From NCBI RefSeq assembly GCF_022827545.1, contig NZ_CP094669.1, positions 1,330,001-1,394,000 of the forward strand: 64,000 bases of DNA, written 5' to 3'. The translations under genes and the position numbers were made by a program. The notes beneath the pieces were generated by a model. It did no database searches, had not been told where the DNA came from, and worked only from the letters and a program-made list of their open reading frames with translations. Positions 1-8,740 of this stretch are shown piece by piece; positions within the stretch are counted from its first letter, which is position 1, and every line of letters begins with the position of its first letter. Source of the stretch: Hymenobacter tibetensis. GTDB lineage: Bacteria; Bacteroidota; Bacteroidia; Cytophagales; Hymenobacteraceae.

Positions 1-419
1 GAGTCTGCTTTGATGCTTAGCGTGCTGAAAATTAATTGAGATCTTATAAACTTTCAAATATTTTTCATGAAATTTTCAGTGAAGCTTCATAATAATTTTA
101 TATCGTCTTAGATCAGTCTCATAGAAATTCTGTTTGTACTCTATATAGTAGCTACTGCGTCAATACGTTACGAGATTTACAGACCAGTTCTAGCCCTAAA
201 TTCAGGTTCCAGCAATTATTCAATCTGGTAGTAAACGAAGGAACCTCCAACATGGACCCAGATGTATTTACGGTGAAAACTAAGGCGGCGGGTTCAGCCT
301 CCTGCATAAATTTGTGTCACAATGGCAGCATGGAAGCCTTTGGCAAACTCCTTGCCCCTTATTCTTGCCATTTGGCTTTAGATGAAGTGAAAAACCCGTT
401 CCGACGAATATTCAATAAG
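1..419. other. Gene-free left edge upstream of grpE
   Basis: This stretch is clearly richer in A and T than the genes that follow. I see no convincing coding region, RNA gene or heat-shock operator of the CIRCE type. A reading frame open from the first base ends with TGA at 37-39 and could be the tail of a gene cut by the window, but 12 codons cannot support that. The frame of grpE stays open back to an ATG at 252, yet the residues encoded between 252 and 419 do not resemble the GrpE N-terminus. The region probably carries the grpE promoter. Confidence 0.5.
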
Positions 420-998
420 ATGGCTGACGATAACAACGTACCGCAGGACGACAACTTGGCTGCAGAGCAAGGGCAAGTAACTGGCGAAATGACGGATAAT
501 GAAACTGCTGAAGCACTCGGCAATTCTGCTGGTGAAGAGACTTCAACGGCAGAAGATAGCAAACCTGGGGCCGAACTAAACGAGCTCAAGGATAAATACT
601 TGCGTTTGGCTGCTGAGTTTGAAAATTACAAGCGCCGCACTACCAAGGAGCGTGCTGATTTGTTCAAAACCGCCAACCAGGAGCTTATGGTAGCGTTGCT
701 GCCTGCTCTCGATGATTTCGACCGTGCCCGTAACTTCACCAAGGACACGGAGGATGCCAGCGCTGTGCGCGAGAGCATCGAAATCATCTATAATAAGCTG
801 CAGAAAACGCTGAGCCAGAAAGGGCTTGTTCCTATGGAAGTGAAGGGTAGCTCTTTCGACCCTGATCTGCATGAGGCCATCACCCAGATTCCGGCTCCGT
901 CGGAAGAGTTGAAGGGCAAAATAGTGGACGAGGTAGAGCGTGGATACTATCTCGGCGATAAGGTGATCCGCCACGCGAAAGTGGTACTGGGTCAGTAG
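420..998 (+). CDS. grpE: Nucleotide exchange factor GrpE
   Basis: GrpE releases ADP from the cytosolic chaperone DnaK and so resets the DnaK-DnaJ folding cycle. From the ATG at 420 the protein has 192 residues, normal for the family. An acidic, low-complexity first 50 residues are followed by a long helical coiled-coil segment (about 50-110) and the C-terminal beta domain, where the family signature is visible as FDPDLHEA and, at the very end, VIRHAKVVLGQ. The frame is open to an ATG at 252, but the extra 56 residues are cysteine-containing, unrelated to the family, and followed by MADDN, which fits the usual acidic start. dnaJ follows 143 bases downstream on the same strand, the usual partner. 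Confidence 0.95.
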   Translation: MADDNNVPQDDNLAAEQGQVTGEMTDNETAEALGNSAGEETSTAEDSKPGAELNELKDKYLRLAAEFENYKRRTTKERADLFKTANQELMVALLPALDDFDRARNFTKDTEDASAVRESIEIIYNKLQKTLSQKGLVPMEVKGSSFDPDLHEAITQIPAPSEELKGKIVDEVERGYYLGDKVIRHAKVVLGQ

Positions 999-1141
999 AG
1001 AACTACCGTCATGCCTGGTTTGGCGTCCGTGCAGCGAAGCCTTAATACTGCTTTGTTGCGAACGATGATTGCCGCCTAGTATGGAAATGCCTCCTTCGGG
1101 ATGGACGCGAGACAACGCATGACAGACGAAGAAATTCAATA

Positions 1142-2290
1142 ATGGCAACGAAGCGAGATTATTACGAAATACTGGGTGTCGCCAAAAGCGCATCGGGAGA
1201 TGAAATTAAGAAAGCATACCGCAAGGTTGCCATCAAGTATCACCCCGATAAGAACCCGGACGACCCTTCGGCAGAAGACAAGTTCAAGGAAGCTGCCGAG
1301 GCCTACGAAGTGTTGTCGGACCAGAACAAGCGTGCCCGCTACGACCAGTACGGGCACCAAGGAATGGGCGGCAATGGGGGAGGCCCCAGCATGGAGGATA
1401 TCTTCAGCCATTTCGGTGACATATTCGGCGGCGGTGGCCAAGGGGGCTTCGAGGGCTTCTTTGGCGGTGGCGGCCGTGGGCAAGGTGGTCGGCGCGTGCG
1501 CAAGGGCTCTAACCTGCGCATCAAGCTGAAGCTCGACCTGGAAGAAGTAGCCAACGGCGTTGAGAAGAAAATCAAGGTGAAGCGCTACGTAGCGTGCAAC
1601 ACCTGCTCGGGCACTGGTGCTAAAAACGGTACCGACCTGAAAACTTGCCAGACCTGCCAAGGCCAAGGCCAGGTAAAGCGCGTGGTAAACACGATGCTCG
1701 GACAGATGGTAAGTGCTTCTACCTGCCCAACCTGCGATGGTGAAGGCAAGGTAGTGACCAGTAAGTGTGATGTATGCCAAGGCGAAGGCCGGCAGCTACA
1801 CGAAGAGGTTATTCCAATTAATATTCCGGCGGGTGTAGCCGAGGGCATGCAGCTCAGCATGAACGGCAAAGGCAACTACCCTGAGCGAGGCGGTGTACCC
1901 GGCGACTTGCTGATTCAGATAGAGGAAGAGCCACACGAGCAGCTCAAGCGCGACGGCAACAACATCATGTTCGAGCAGTACATCTCGTTCGTGGATGCTG
2001 CACTCGGGGCCAGCATCGAGGTGCCGACCATTGAGGGCAAAGTGAAAATCAAGGTAGATCCGGGCACGCAGCCCGGCAAGATTCTGCGCCTGCGTGGCAA
2101 GGGCATCAAAGACCTTAACGGATACGGCCGTGGCGACCAGCTGATTCATCTTAGCGTTTGGACGCCAAAGAACGTGACTGGGGAGGAACGCGAACTGCTG
2201 GAAAAGCTCCGCAATGCGCAGAACTTCACGCCAAATCCTGGCAAGAACGAGAAAGGCTTCTTCGAGAAAGTGAAGGAGTATTTCCAGTAG
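1142..2290 (+). CDS. dnaJ: Chaperone protein DnaJ
   Basis: DnaJ is the Hsp40 co-chaperone that delivers unfolded proteins to DnaK and stimulates its ATPase. The 382-residue protein has the full type I architecture: J domain at residues 1-70 with the HPD motif at 34-36, a Gly/Phe-rich linker at about 75-118, a zinc-binding domain at about 150-220 with four CxxCxGxG repeats ([32 protein letters not shown]), and a C-terminal substrate-binding domain. It lies just downstream of grpE and is closed by a strong hairpin at 2334-2382. dnaK is not in the window. Confidence 0.98.
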   Translation: MATKRDYYEILGVAKSASGDEIKKAYRKVAIKYHPDKNPDDPSAEDKFKEAAEAYEVLSDQNKRARYDQYGHQGMGGNGGGPSMEDIFSHFGDIFGGGGQGGFEGFFGGGGRGQGGRRVRKGSNLRIKLKLDLEEVANGVEKKIKVKRYVACNTCSGTGAKNGTDLKTCQTCQGQGQVKRVVNTMLGQMVSASTCPTCDGEGKVVTSKCDVCQGEGRQLHEEVIPINIPAGVAEGMQLSMNGKGNYPERGGVPGDLLIQIEEEPHEQLKRDGNNIMFEQYISFVDAALGASIEVPTIEGKVKIKVDPGTQPGKILRLRGKGIKDLNGYGRGDQLIHLSVWTPKNVTGEERELLEKLRNAQNFTPNPGKNEKGFFEKVKEYFQ

Positions 2291-2333
2291 GTTCTACTTC
2301 TACTCAGCGTGGTTTGATGAATTCAGATCTGCT

Positions 2334-2382
2334 ACAAACAGAAAGCCCGCCTTCCCCAATGGAAGGCGGGCTTTCTGTTTGT
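2334..2382. terminator. Bidirectional terminator between dnaJ and the type IX cargo gene
   Basis: The arms at 2334-2355 and 2361-2382 are perfect inverted copies of 22 bases around a five-base loop. The stem core is GC-rich (AAGCCCGCC against GGCGGGCTT) and its outer ends are runs rich in A on the left and T on the right, so it can act on both strands. It lies between the convergent genes dnaJ and the gene ending at 2400. Confidence 0.85.
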
Positions 2383-2399
2383 AGGCGCAAGTTGCAGAT

Positions 2400-3761
2400 T
2401 TACTGCTTCACGATGCGCTTGGCAATGGTGCCCTCCGTGGGATGCAGGCGGATAGTATAAACGCCACCCGCTAAGCCTTCCAGGTTAAGCTCTTGCCGGA
2501 TACTGCCTTGCTGCGGTTGTAAAACAAAAGTGCGAACCACCTGGCCCATTGTATTGAGTACTTCGGCTGGCACAGCACCTTGGCTTCTCATCCCTGGTAC
2601 GTAGAGCAGTGCCGCACTAGAAGCTGGGTTTGGATACAGCGAAGTAGTTGCTTCCAGACCTGTAGCCCTGCGAGTAGCTAGCGTAACGAAGTTGCCATAC
2701 GAGGTGAGAATTGAATTTACATATAGTCTCAGCGAAGTGTCGTATTCCTGCTCTACCGCCCGGCGTACCTGGTTGGTAGCCGTGTAAGAAAGCAGTGTAC
2801 GATCTGAATAACTAATAGCCCACGCATTATTATTCCAGGATTCCCCCTGATCTAGGATGAGGTTACCAAAATCATCGTAGGTTTCGGTAATCCGATCATC
2901 ATTAACCCAAGTGCTAGGAGCCGTGAATTTCTGCTGTGTTTCAACATAGCTGCCATTGGACTGATACACAATTGTGCTACGTTGATCATCAACCCAGGTA
3001 CTACCGTTCCACTCCTGGTCCTCAAGATAGCTAGGCAGTAAGTTGGCCCAATTATACCACGTGATGTTGCGGGTGCGCCCGTCATTCACATAGGCTCCAT
3101 TTTCCCACTCTTGGTAGACAACCTCAGCCCACTGGTTGTTAGCATCAACTGTGTAGATAATACGCCTATCAGGTCCCCAGACGCCGGTGCTGGTATTTAG
3201 CTGCTCAGCTGTTCTGCTTGTCAGTACATTGGCAGTGTTGTAGGTGTTCGTGAAACGGTAGCCAGACCGTGTTGTCCAGGCTGTACCACTCCATATTTGG
3301 CCGATTTGCAGTGTAAAGTTTCCTTGGGCGTCGTACGTGTATTGATACCGTTCCTCATTCACATAAGCTGAACCAGCCCACGTTTGGTAGGTTTCTTCCG
3401 TGATTTGTTTGCGAAGGTTATAGGCGTACAGTTCTCTGCTGAGAGGCTGGGACGAGACGGAGTCGGTAGAGACAATCTGCGAGGTGTTGCCTCTCGCGTC
3501 GTAGGTGTAAGTCACGATTCTGCCATCCTGCCACCGATTGGTGTTGCTGTTCCAGTTGTGCTCTACGGCACGGCCTGGTACGGTTATATCGGCGTTGATA
3601 CCACGGTGCGCCTTGTCCGTGGATGCATGACGGTCATGCTGCAGCTGGCCGCCATTGAGGAGTAGCTTCATGGCTGACTGCGCAGTAGTTTGTCCCTGAG
3701 CGTAGCTAGCAGGAACTGCGAGTAACGAGCTAAATAAGCAAGAGAGTAGAAGGTGTTTCAT
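2400..3761 (-). CDS. Secreted repeat protein with type IX secretion C-terminal sorting domain
   Basis: The 453-residue protein starts with a typical Sec signal peptide (about residues 1-21, ending SYAQ). The middle, about residues 60-365, is built of degenerate units of roughly 45 residues, each with an aromatic core such as EWNGSTWVDDQR, EWENGAYVNDGR or TWAGSAYVNEER followed by a YTYDAQGN-like strand. This resembles YD/RHS-type beta repeats, though I cannot assign a named family. The last 80 residues are a type A sorting domain of the type IX secretion system: SLYPNP, then a VLNTMGQVV strand, then LAGGVYTIRL and a basic tail ending KRIVKQ. The protein is therefore expected to cross the outer membrane and be anchored or released. 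Its ligand or activity is unknown. The neighbouring ECF sigma gene is divergently transcribed. Confidence 0.85.
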   Translation of the reverse strand: MKHLLLSCLFSSLLAVPASYAQGQTTAQSAMKLLLNGGQLQHDRHASTDKAHRGINADITVPGRAVEHNWNSNTNRWQDGRIVTYTYDARGNTSQIVSTDSVSSQPLSRELYAYNLRKQITEETYQTWAGSAYVNEERYQYTYDAQGNFTLQIGQIWSGTAWTTRSGYRFTNTYNTANVLTSRTAEQLNTSTGVWGPDRRIIYTVDANNQWAEVVYQEWENGAYVNDGRTRNITWYNWANLLPSYLEDQEWNGSTWVDDQRSTIVYQSNGSYVETQQKFTAPSTWVNDDRITETYDDFGNLILDQGESWNNNAWAISYSDRTLLSYTATNQVRRAVEQEYDTSLRLYVNSILTSYGNFVTLATRRATGLEATTSLYPNPASSAALLYVPGMRSQGAVPAEVLNTMGQVVRTFVLQPQQGSIRQELNLEGLAGGVYTIRLHPTEGTIAKRIVKQ

Positions 3762-3844
3762 GTTACAATATGGATTTGTTTGAATATGCTAGTTATGTAC
3801 TATTACTGCTTCTTGTCAACAAATCACGGTTAAATAGTGTGAAA

Positions 3845-3862
3845 ATACCTAGAAGTAGGTAT
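3845..3862. promoter_or_regulatory. Short palindrome in a divergent intergenic region
   Basis: The sequence ATACCTAGAAGTAGGTAT has two perfect 7-base arms around GAAG. It sits between the divergently transcribed type IX cargo gene (start 3761) and the ECF sigma gene (start 3960), about 98 bases upstream of the latter. Size and place fit a dimeric regulator site, but this is inference from symmetry alone and chance is possible. Confidence 0.25.
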
Positions 3863-3959
3863 GTCCATCTCGGGGAAAGCACGACAGCCAAATAAATTGT
3901 GCGGTCCTATGTAATGCCGCAGCAAGACCGTCGATATATGCTTTGAAACTGCTGCCCGC

Positions 3960-4472
3960 ATGAGCACTGCTGCACCCTCCACTGATTTTGTTGCCGTTGT
4001 TAATGAATACCAGCCGCTGCTGCGGCGGGTATGCCGCTTGTACTGCGCCGATGCGGATGACCGGCAGGATTTGTTTCAGGAGGTGGTGTTGCAGTTGTGG
4101 CGAGCTTGGCCGAAGTACGTGCCTCAGGCAGGAGCCAAGCTAAGTACCTGGCTCTACCGCATTGCGCTGAACGTAGCCATCAGCAACCTGCGCCAACGTA
4201 CCCGCCGTCCGCAGCCCAGCAGCCTAGAAGGGGAAGCGTTGCAGCTAGCACAAACTTCCGAGCCTACCGGGTACGAGCCCGAGGAAATGGCGGCCCTTTA
4301 CCGCGCCATTAATCGGCTTTCTGAGGTAGATAAGGCCTTTGTACTCCTTTATTTGGAAGAGCGGACCTACGAGGAAATGGCCGATATCCTCGGTATCACC
4401 CAAAACAATGTGCGCGTGAAGATGCACCGCGTACAAGACAAGCTTCGCCACCTGCTTACCCAACCCGCCTAA
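3960..4472 (+). CDS. ECF-family RNA polymerase sigma factor
   Basis: This 170-residue protein is an extracytoplasmic-function sigma factor. Region 2 covers about residues 12-80, with DADDRQDLFQEVVLQLW for core and -10 binding and a basic stretch NLRQRTRR after it. Region 4 covers about 110-165 and holds the helix-turn-helix around EERTYEEMADILGITQNNV. There is no region 3, as expected. Its TAA stop overlaps the ATG of the next gene (TAATG at 4470-4474), so the two are translationally coupled, and the partner, a membrane protein, is the natural candidate for controlling it. Target genes cannot be read from the sequence; the NatA/NatB-like exporter just downstream is one possibility. Confidence 0.93.
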   Translation: MSTAAPSTDFVAVVNEYQPLLRRVCRLYCADADDRQDLFQEVVLQLWRAWPKYVPQAGAKLSTWLYRIALNVAISNLRQRTRRPQPSSLEGEALQLAQTSEPTGYEPEEMAALYRAINRLSEVDKAFVLLYLEERTYEEMADILGITQNNVRVKMHRVQDKLRHLLTQPA

Positions 4473-5098
4473 TGGAACTTGATGATTTTCGTAGAGGCTG
4501 GAAGCAGCCCACTGCCACTGAAGCACCAGTTGGCCTCGATACAGCCACTCTGGCGAAGATGCTAGCTCGCGCATCCAAGAACCCTATGGCTAAAATGCGC
4601 CGCAACGTGTGGATTGAAATTGGAACCGTGGTGGTGTGCCTGGCCGGATGCACTGGAGCCGCTACCACAAGCCGTGACCCCTACTACCTTGCTATGGCAG
4701 CATGGCTTGCACTGATTTGCTTGCTGAGTGGCTTCTATTTCCGTCGTAAGCTCACCTTGCTGCGGGGTATCGGAGATGCTAGCGGCGGCGCTGTGCGGGA
4801 ATACGTGGGGCACCAGCTGCACCAACTGCGCAGCCTGATGAAGCTGTATTACCGAGCTACTATGTGGTCGGTGCCTATGTCGTTTGGTATTACCCTGCTG
4901 TTTTTGGGTGGGCGCATCACGCAGCAGGTGGCGGGGCAAAAGCTACTGTTTGGGTTGGGTGTGCTCGGCTTCGTCGTTGGCTTACTGGCGGCTCTCACGT
5001 ACTTCGGGATGAGCAGATTCACTAAGTGGTGGCTGCAACGCCTGTACGGCCAGCACCTCGACCGCCTAGAAACGGTGCTACACGACCTGGAAAAGTAA
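4472..5098 (+). CDS. Four-helix membrane protein coupled to the ECF sigma gene
   Basis: I do not recognise a named family. The 208-residue protein has a soluble N-terminal segment of about 45 residues, a pair of predicted membrane helices at roughly 46-64 and 71-90, a cytosolic or periplasmic linker, then a second pair at roughly 130-148 and 157-178, and a basic helical tail. The start codon overlaps the stop codon of the sigma gene by one base, which argues for fixed stoichiometry. Membrane proteins in this position often act as anti-sigma factors, but I see neither a zinc-binding anti-sigma motif nor a FecR domain, so that role is inferred from context only. The tryptophan-rich N-terminus (RRGWKQPT) resembles small proteins that follow ECF genes in Bacteroidota. 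Confidence 0.8.
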   Translation: MELDDFRRGWKQPTATEAPVGLDTATLAKMLARASKNPMAKMRRNVWIEIGTVVVCLAGCTGAATTSRDPYYLAMAAWLALICLLSGFYFRRKLTLLRGIGDASGGAVREYVGHQLHQLRSLMKLYYRATMWSVPMSFGITLLFLGGRITQQVAGQKLLFGLGVLGFVVGLLAALTYFGMSRFTKWWLQRLYGQHLDRLETVLHDLEK

Positions 5099-5185
5099 AG
5101 TAACCCAGCGCTCAGCTTCTTTCTTGCAAGCATAGCGAAATTCCTACATTTAGGCTTCCACATCCATCTTCCTTCCTTTCAAGTC

Positions 5186-6127
5186 GTGCAACCCATTCTA
5201 CAAGCTATTGATGTGCACAAGGCCTACGCCGCGCACATTGCCCTTAGTGGCGTCAGCCTTGATATTCCCGAGCGTAGCATCTTCGGTCTGCTGGGCCCTA
5301 ATGGGGCCGGCAAAACCTCGCTCATCCGCATCATCACCCAGATTACGGCCGCTGACTCCGGCGAAATCAGGGTGCGCGGCGAAAAGTTGAACCCCAAGCA
5401 TATCGGCCAGATTGGGTATCTGCCGGAAGAACGGGGGCTCTACAAAAAGATGCGGGTAGGGGAACAGCTGCTGTACTTGGCGCAGCTCCGGGGGCTCTCG
5501 AAAGCCGATGCCACCCAACGCATCAAATCCTGGATTGATAGGCTCGACCTGCGGCCTTGGGTGAACAAAAATGTGGAAGATCTTAGCAAGGGCATGCAGC
5601 AGAAGGTGCAGTTTGTTGCTACGGTGCTGCATGAGCCCAGCATTATCATCTTGGATGAGCCATTCTCGGGCTTCGACCCCATCAATGCCAACCTCATCAA
5701 AGACGAGATTCTGGAGCTGCGCGAACGGGGCGCAACCATCATTTTCAGCACGCACCGCATGGAATCGGTGGAGGAACTCTGCGACAATATTGCGCTGATC
5801 AACCGCTCCCGGAAGGTGCTAGATGGCTCTGTGCGTGACATCAAGAACACCTTCAAAACCCAAACCTACGAGGTGGAAGGCCGCGGCCGCCTGATGGTGA
5901 CGCACCCCGACTTTGAAGTGCTAGAGCACAAAGAACGCGAAAACGGCCACTTCTACGACCGGATCCGGCTCCACGCCAACACCACGCCCAACGACCTACT
6001 GCGCTACCTCATCCACAACGTGGAGGTCCATGCCTTTCGGGAGCAGATTCCGAGCATCAATGATATTTTCATCCGCCGCGTGCAGGAAACTATGCCCGAG
6101 ACGCTGCTCGAGGAAGTGAGAAGCTAG
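5186..6127 (+). CDS. ABC transporter ATP-binding protein, NatA-like
   Basis: This 313-residue cytosolic ATPase powers the membrane protein encoded next. It has Walker A GPNGAGKT (residues 37-44), the signature LSKGMQQK (about 135-142), Walker B IIILDEP and a switch histidine in STHRM. The last 90 residues form the extra domain seen in NatA/YhaQ-type exporters of the DUF4162 kind. The start is GTG at 5186, chosen because MQPILQAIDVHKAY matches the usual start of such subunits. The pair probably exports small molecules or sodium, or affects envelope homeostasis; the substrate cannot be read. The spacing to the permease is 71 bases. Confidence 0.92.
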   Translation: MQPILQAIDVHKAYAAHIALSGVSLDIPERSIFGLLGPNGAGKTSLIRIITQITAADSGEIRVRGEKLNPKHIGQIGYLPEERGLYKKMRVGEQLLYLAQLRGLSKADATQRIKSWIDRLDLRPWVNKNVEDLSKGMQQKVQFVATVLHEPSIIILDEPFSGFDPINANLIKDEILELRERGATIIFSTHRMESVEELCDNIALINRSRKVLDGSVRDIKNTFKTQTYEVEGRGRLMVTHPDFEVLEHKERENGHFYDRIRLHANTTPNDLLRYLIHNVEVHAFREQIPSINDIFIRRVQETMPETLLEEVRS

Positions 6128-6198
6128 GAGTGGTATGTTCCAGCTCTTAGCCCTGTTGCTTCCTATCAATACTTTCCAACGCTCAGCTTCTATTTCTC

Positions 6199-7560
6199 AT
6201 GGATAAAATTTGGTTGATTTTACAGCGCGAATACCTGACCCGAGTGCGCAAAAAAAGCTTTCTGGTTATGTCGTTGTTGGCGCCCTTGCTGCTAGCAGGT
6301 AGCGTGGTAGGCATTGCCAAACTCACTAGCTCTTCAGACGCCGATGTGGTGGCCGTCCGCGACGAGAGCGGGCAGCAGCTATTGCAGCGCCTGGCCGCCA
6401 CCGAAGATGTACGGTTCGTGCCTGCCACCGGCAATTCGTTGGCCGAAGCCACGGCAGCCTTCAAAAAAACAAAGGCCAAGCAAGACGCCTTGTTGTATTT
6501 CCCGCCCAGCTTCACTCTCGACAGCACCACGGGCACTCAGTTGCTGGCCAATGGCAACGTTAGTTTGAAGCGCCAAAACAGCATCCGGAAAGCGGTAAAC
6601 AAAACGATAAGCGAGCTAAAGCTAAGCCGCTCCGGCCTCAACCAAGCCACCATCGACAACCTGAAAGCCGATGTAGGCCTCGACGCCGTAGACCTGACCC
6701 AGCAGGGCGGCCGCAAGAACAACGTGGGAGCTACCACCGGCGCTGCCTACATGCTGTCGATTTTGGTGTACATGTTCATCTTCATTTATGGTGTGCAAGT
6801 GATGCGCGGCGTGAGCGAAGAAAAATCAAGCCGCATTATGGAGGTGATGCTGTCTTCGGTGAAGCCGTTTCAGCTTATGATGGGCAAAATCCTGGGCATT
6901 GCGGCGGTGGTGTTCACCCAGTTTGCGTTGTGGATTGCGCTGTCGTGGGGTCTGACGACGCTGGCGGCACCTTTGCTGGCGGATTCGGTTCGGAAGTCGC
7001 CGCCGGTGGCTGCTGCTGCGGGCGTGCAAGAGGCGGCAGCGGCGCGTGACGTGGCGGGTGCCACCGCAACGCCTGCCCCCGACCCAACGCCGATGGTGGC
7101 GGGTAGTCCCTGGAACTTCCTGGATGGCCTGCCCGTGGCTACCATCATTGGGGGTTTCCTGTTTTTCTTCCTGGGAGGCTATCTGCTGTACTCCTCTATG
7201 TTTGCCGCCATTGGGGCCGCCGTCGACGACCAGACGGACGCGCAGCAATTCATGTTTCCCGTCACAATTCCGTTGATTCTGAGCTACATCGTCAGCATCA
7301 ATGTTATCATCAACGGAGACCCAAGCGGCCCGCTGGCTTTCTGGCTCTCTATGATTCCGTTTACCTCACCCATTGCCATGGTGATGCGTCTGCCTTTCGG
7401 CGTGCCGGTGTGGCAACTGCTGCTTTCGGGTGTGCTGCTGGTGGGTGGTTTCATCTTCACAACGTGGGTGGCCAGCCGCATCTACCGGGTTGGGGTGCTG
7501 ATGTATGGTAAGAAGGTAAACTACCGCGAATTGTCGCGCTGGATGTTCTATAAAGGCTAG
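6199..7560 (+). CDS. ABC-2 type transporter permease, NatB-like
   Basis: The 453-residue protein has the NatB-like ABC-2 layout: one N-terminal helix (about 20-42) after a basic start (LQREYLTRVRKK), a large extracytoplasmic domain of about 135 residues, then five helices at about 181-202, 227-255, 313-340, 350-372 and 406-430. The motif EEKSSRIMEVMLSSVKP after the second helix is typical of this family. An Ala/Pro-rich stretch of about 45 residues (around 272-305) interrupts the helices and looks like a flexible outside loop. It pairs with the ATPase encoded just upstream and is closed by the hairpin at 7585-7638. Confidence 0.92.
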   Translation: MDKIWLILQREYLTRVRKKSFLVMSLLAPLLLAGSVVGIAKLTSSSDADVVAVRDESGQQLLQRLAATEDVRFVPATGNSLAEATAAFKKTKAKQDALLYFPPSFTLDSTTGTQLLANGNVSLKRQNSIRKAVNKTISELKLSRSGLNQATIDNLKADVGLDAVDLTQQGGRKNNVGATTGAAYMLSILVYMFIFIYGVQVMRGVSEEKSSRIMEVMLSSVKPFQLMMGKILGIAAVVFTQFALWIALSWGLTTLAAPLLADSVRKSPPVAAAAGVQEAAAARDVAGATATPAPDPTPMVAGSPWNFLDGLPVATIIGGFLFFFLGGYLLYSSMFAAIGAAVDDQTDAQQFMFPVTIPLILSYIVSINVIINGDPSGPLAFWLSMIPFTSPIAMVMRLPFGVPVWQLLLSGVLLVGGFIFTTWVASRIYRVGVLMYGKKVNYRELSRWMFYKG

Positions 7561-7584
7561 AGTTGCTTCTCGTCAGGCGAGAAT

Positions 7585-7638
7585 CCCCGCAAAAGAAAGG
7601 CTTTGTTACCTGTGGTAGCAGGGCCTTCTTTTGCGGGG
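7585..7638 (+). terminator. Terminator-like hairpin after the NatB-like gene
   Basis: Arms at 7585-7601 and 7623-7638 pair over 16 bases with a single bulged A, around a loop of 21 bases. The stem holds CCCCGC and an A/T-rich inner part. It begins 24 bases after the permease stop codon. The frame of the next gene happens to read through it, which supports a later start for that gene. Confidence 0.6.
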
Positions 7639-7688
7639 AGGTAAGCCCAGCCAACAACATTTACGGGGGTGGTGGGGTATCTTCGTAT

Positions 7689-8591
7689 ATGCACTTCACA
7701 CCCCACGTTTCGCACGTTATCCGTCCGCTTGCCTTGTGGCTGCTGGTAGTTTTCCTGGCTAGCTTCACCACGGCCGACAAGCCCGCCTACCGTCTGTTCA
7801 CCGCTATCGGCAAGCCCGCCGACTACGAGAAAGCACTAAAAGAATTGGCCCAGGCCGATGTGGTGTTCTTCGGGGAGCAACACAACGACCCCATTGGGCA
7901 CTGGCTGGAACTTCAGCTTACCAAAGACTTAGCGCGCCTCAAGCAAGGCCAGTTCGTGCTCGGCTTAGAGATGCTGGAGCGTGATGTGCAGCCCCTCGTA
8001 GACCAATACAGCACCGGTGAACTGGACGACAAAGCCTTTGAAGAGCAAAGCCGCCCCTGGCCCAACTACGCCACCGACTACAAGCCGTTGTTGCAGCTGG
8101 CAAAGCAGCAGAAATTTCGGGTGGTGGGCACCAACGTGCCGCGCCGGTACGCTTCTCAGGTGGCCAAAGGCAGCTTAACTGCTCTCAATACCCTGCCGGC
8201 AGAAGAAAAAGCCTGGATGGTCCCGCTGCCATTGGCCGTGGATTACGAGTTGCCGGGTTATAAAAATATGGCCAAGATGTTTGGCGGCGACGCAGCCCAC
8301 GCAGCCGGCGTGCAAAACATCATTCAGGCCCAGGCTCTCAAAGACGCCACGATGGCGCACTTCCTCGTGCAGGCCCGTGCCGAAGGCCAGTTGCTGCTCC
8401 ACCTCAACGGCAGCTACCATTCCGACAACCATGATGGTATTGTGGCCTATCTGCGCCAAACAAATCCGAAGCTGAAGGTGCTCACCGTCAGCACGGTGTC
8501 GCAGGAGCAACTCGACAAGTTGGACAAGGAAAATCAGCAGAAAGCCGACTTCGTGCTGGTGGTACCCACCGACATGACCAAGACCTATTAA
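7689..8591 (+). CDS. ChaN-like haem-binding protein (DUF399 family)
   Basis: The protein belongs to the ChaN family of haem-binding surface proteins. From ATG 7689 it has 300 residues and a hydrophobic Sec signal (about residues 12-29) without a lipobox cysteine. Family marks are DVVFFGEQHNDP near residue 60, a GLEMLERD strand, and HLNGSYHSDNHDGI near the end. An in-frame ATG lies upstream at a longer start (7563), but those 42 residues are encoded by the terminator hairpin of the previous gene, so I take 7689. Known ChaN proteins bind haem cofacially as dimers and are linked to iron uptake. No iron-uptake genes adjoin it here. Confidence 0.85.
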   Translation: MHFTPHVSHVIRPLALWLLVVFLASFTTADKPAYRLFTAIGKPADYEKALKELAQADVVFFGEQHNDPIGHWLELQLTKDLARLKQGQFVLGLEMLERDVQPLVDQYSTGELDDKAFEEQSRPWPNYATDYKPLLQLAKQQKFRVVGTNVPRRYASQVAKGSLTALNTLPAEEKAWMVPLPLAVDYELPGYKNMAKMFGGDAAHAAGVQNIIQAQALKDATMAHFLVQARAEGQLLLHLNGSYHSDNHDGIVAYLRQTNPKLKVLTVSTVSQEQLDKLDKENQQKADFVLVVPTDMTKTY

Positions 8592-8740
8592 AACGAACCA
8601 TGCGCTTCGGCGTGTACCTTGCAGGGCGAAAACGGCCCGAAGGTCCAAAGCGGCATCTGCAATGGAGGCCACGCCACCCGTTGCCAGCGCCGTCCCCAAT
8701 AGCCTGTCACGACTCATAGTAGAAGCCAGAACAAGCTCTT

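Noticed and set aside
252..419. Longer N-terminus of GrpE
   Set aside because: The 56 extra residues do not look like any GrpE and the ATG at 420 begins the normal acidic segment.
1..419. CIRCE heat-shock operator before grpE
   Set aside because: No copy of the TTAGCACTC and GAGTGCTAA arms is present.
7563..7688. Longer ChaN-like protein from 7563
   Set aside because: The extra codons coincide with the terminator hairpin of the previous gene, and the signal peptide starts at 7689.
8175..8717. Minus-strand frame of 180 codons
   Set aside because: It is antisense to the ChaN-like gene and its translation has no family features.
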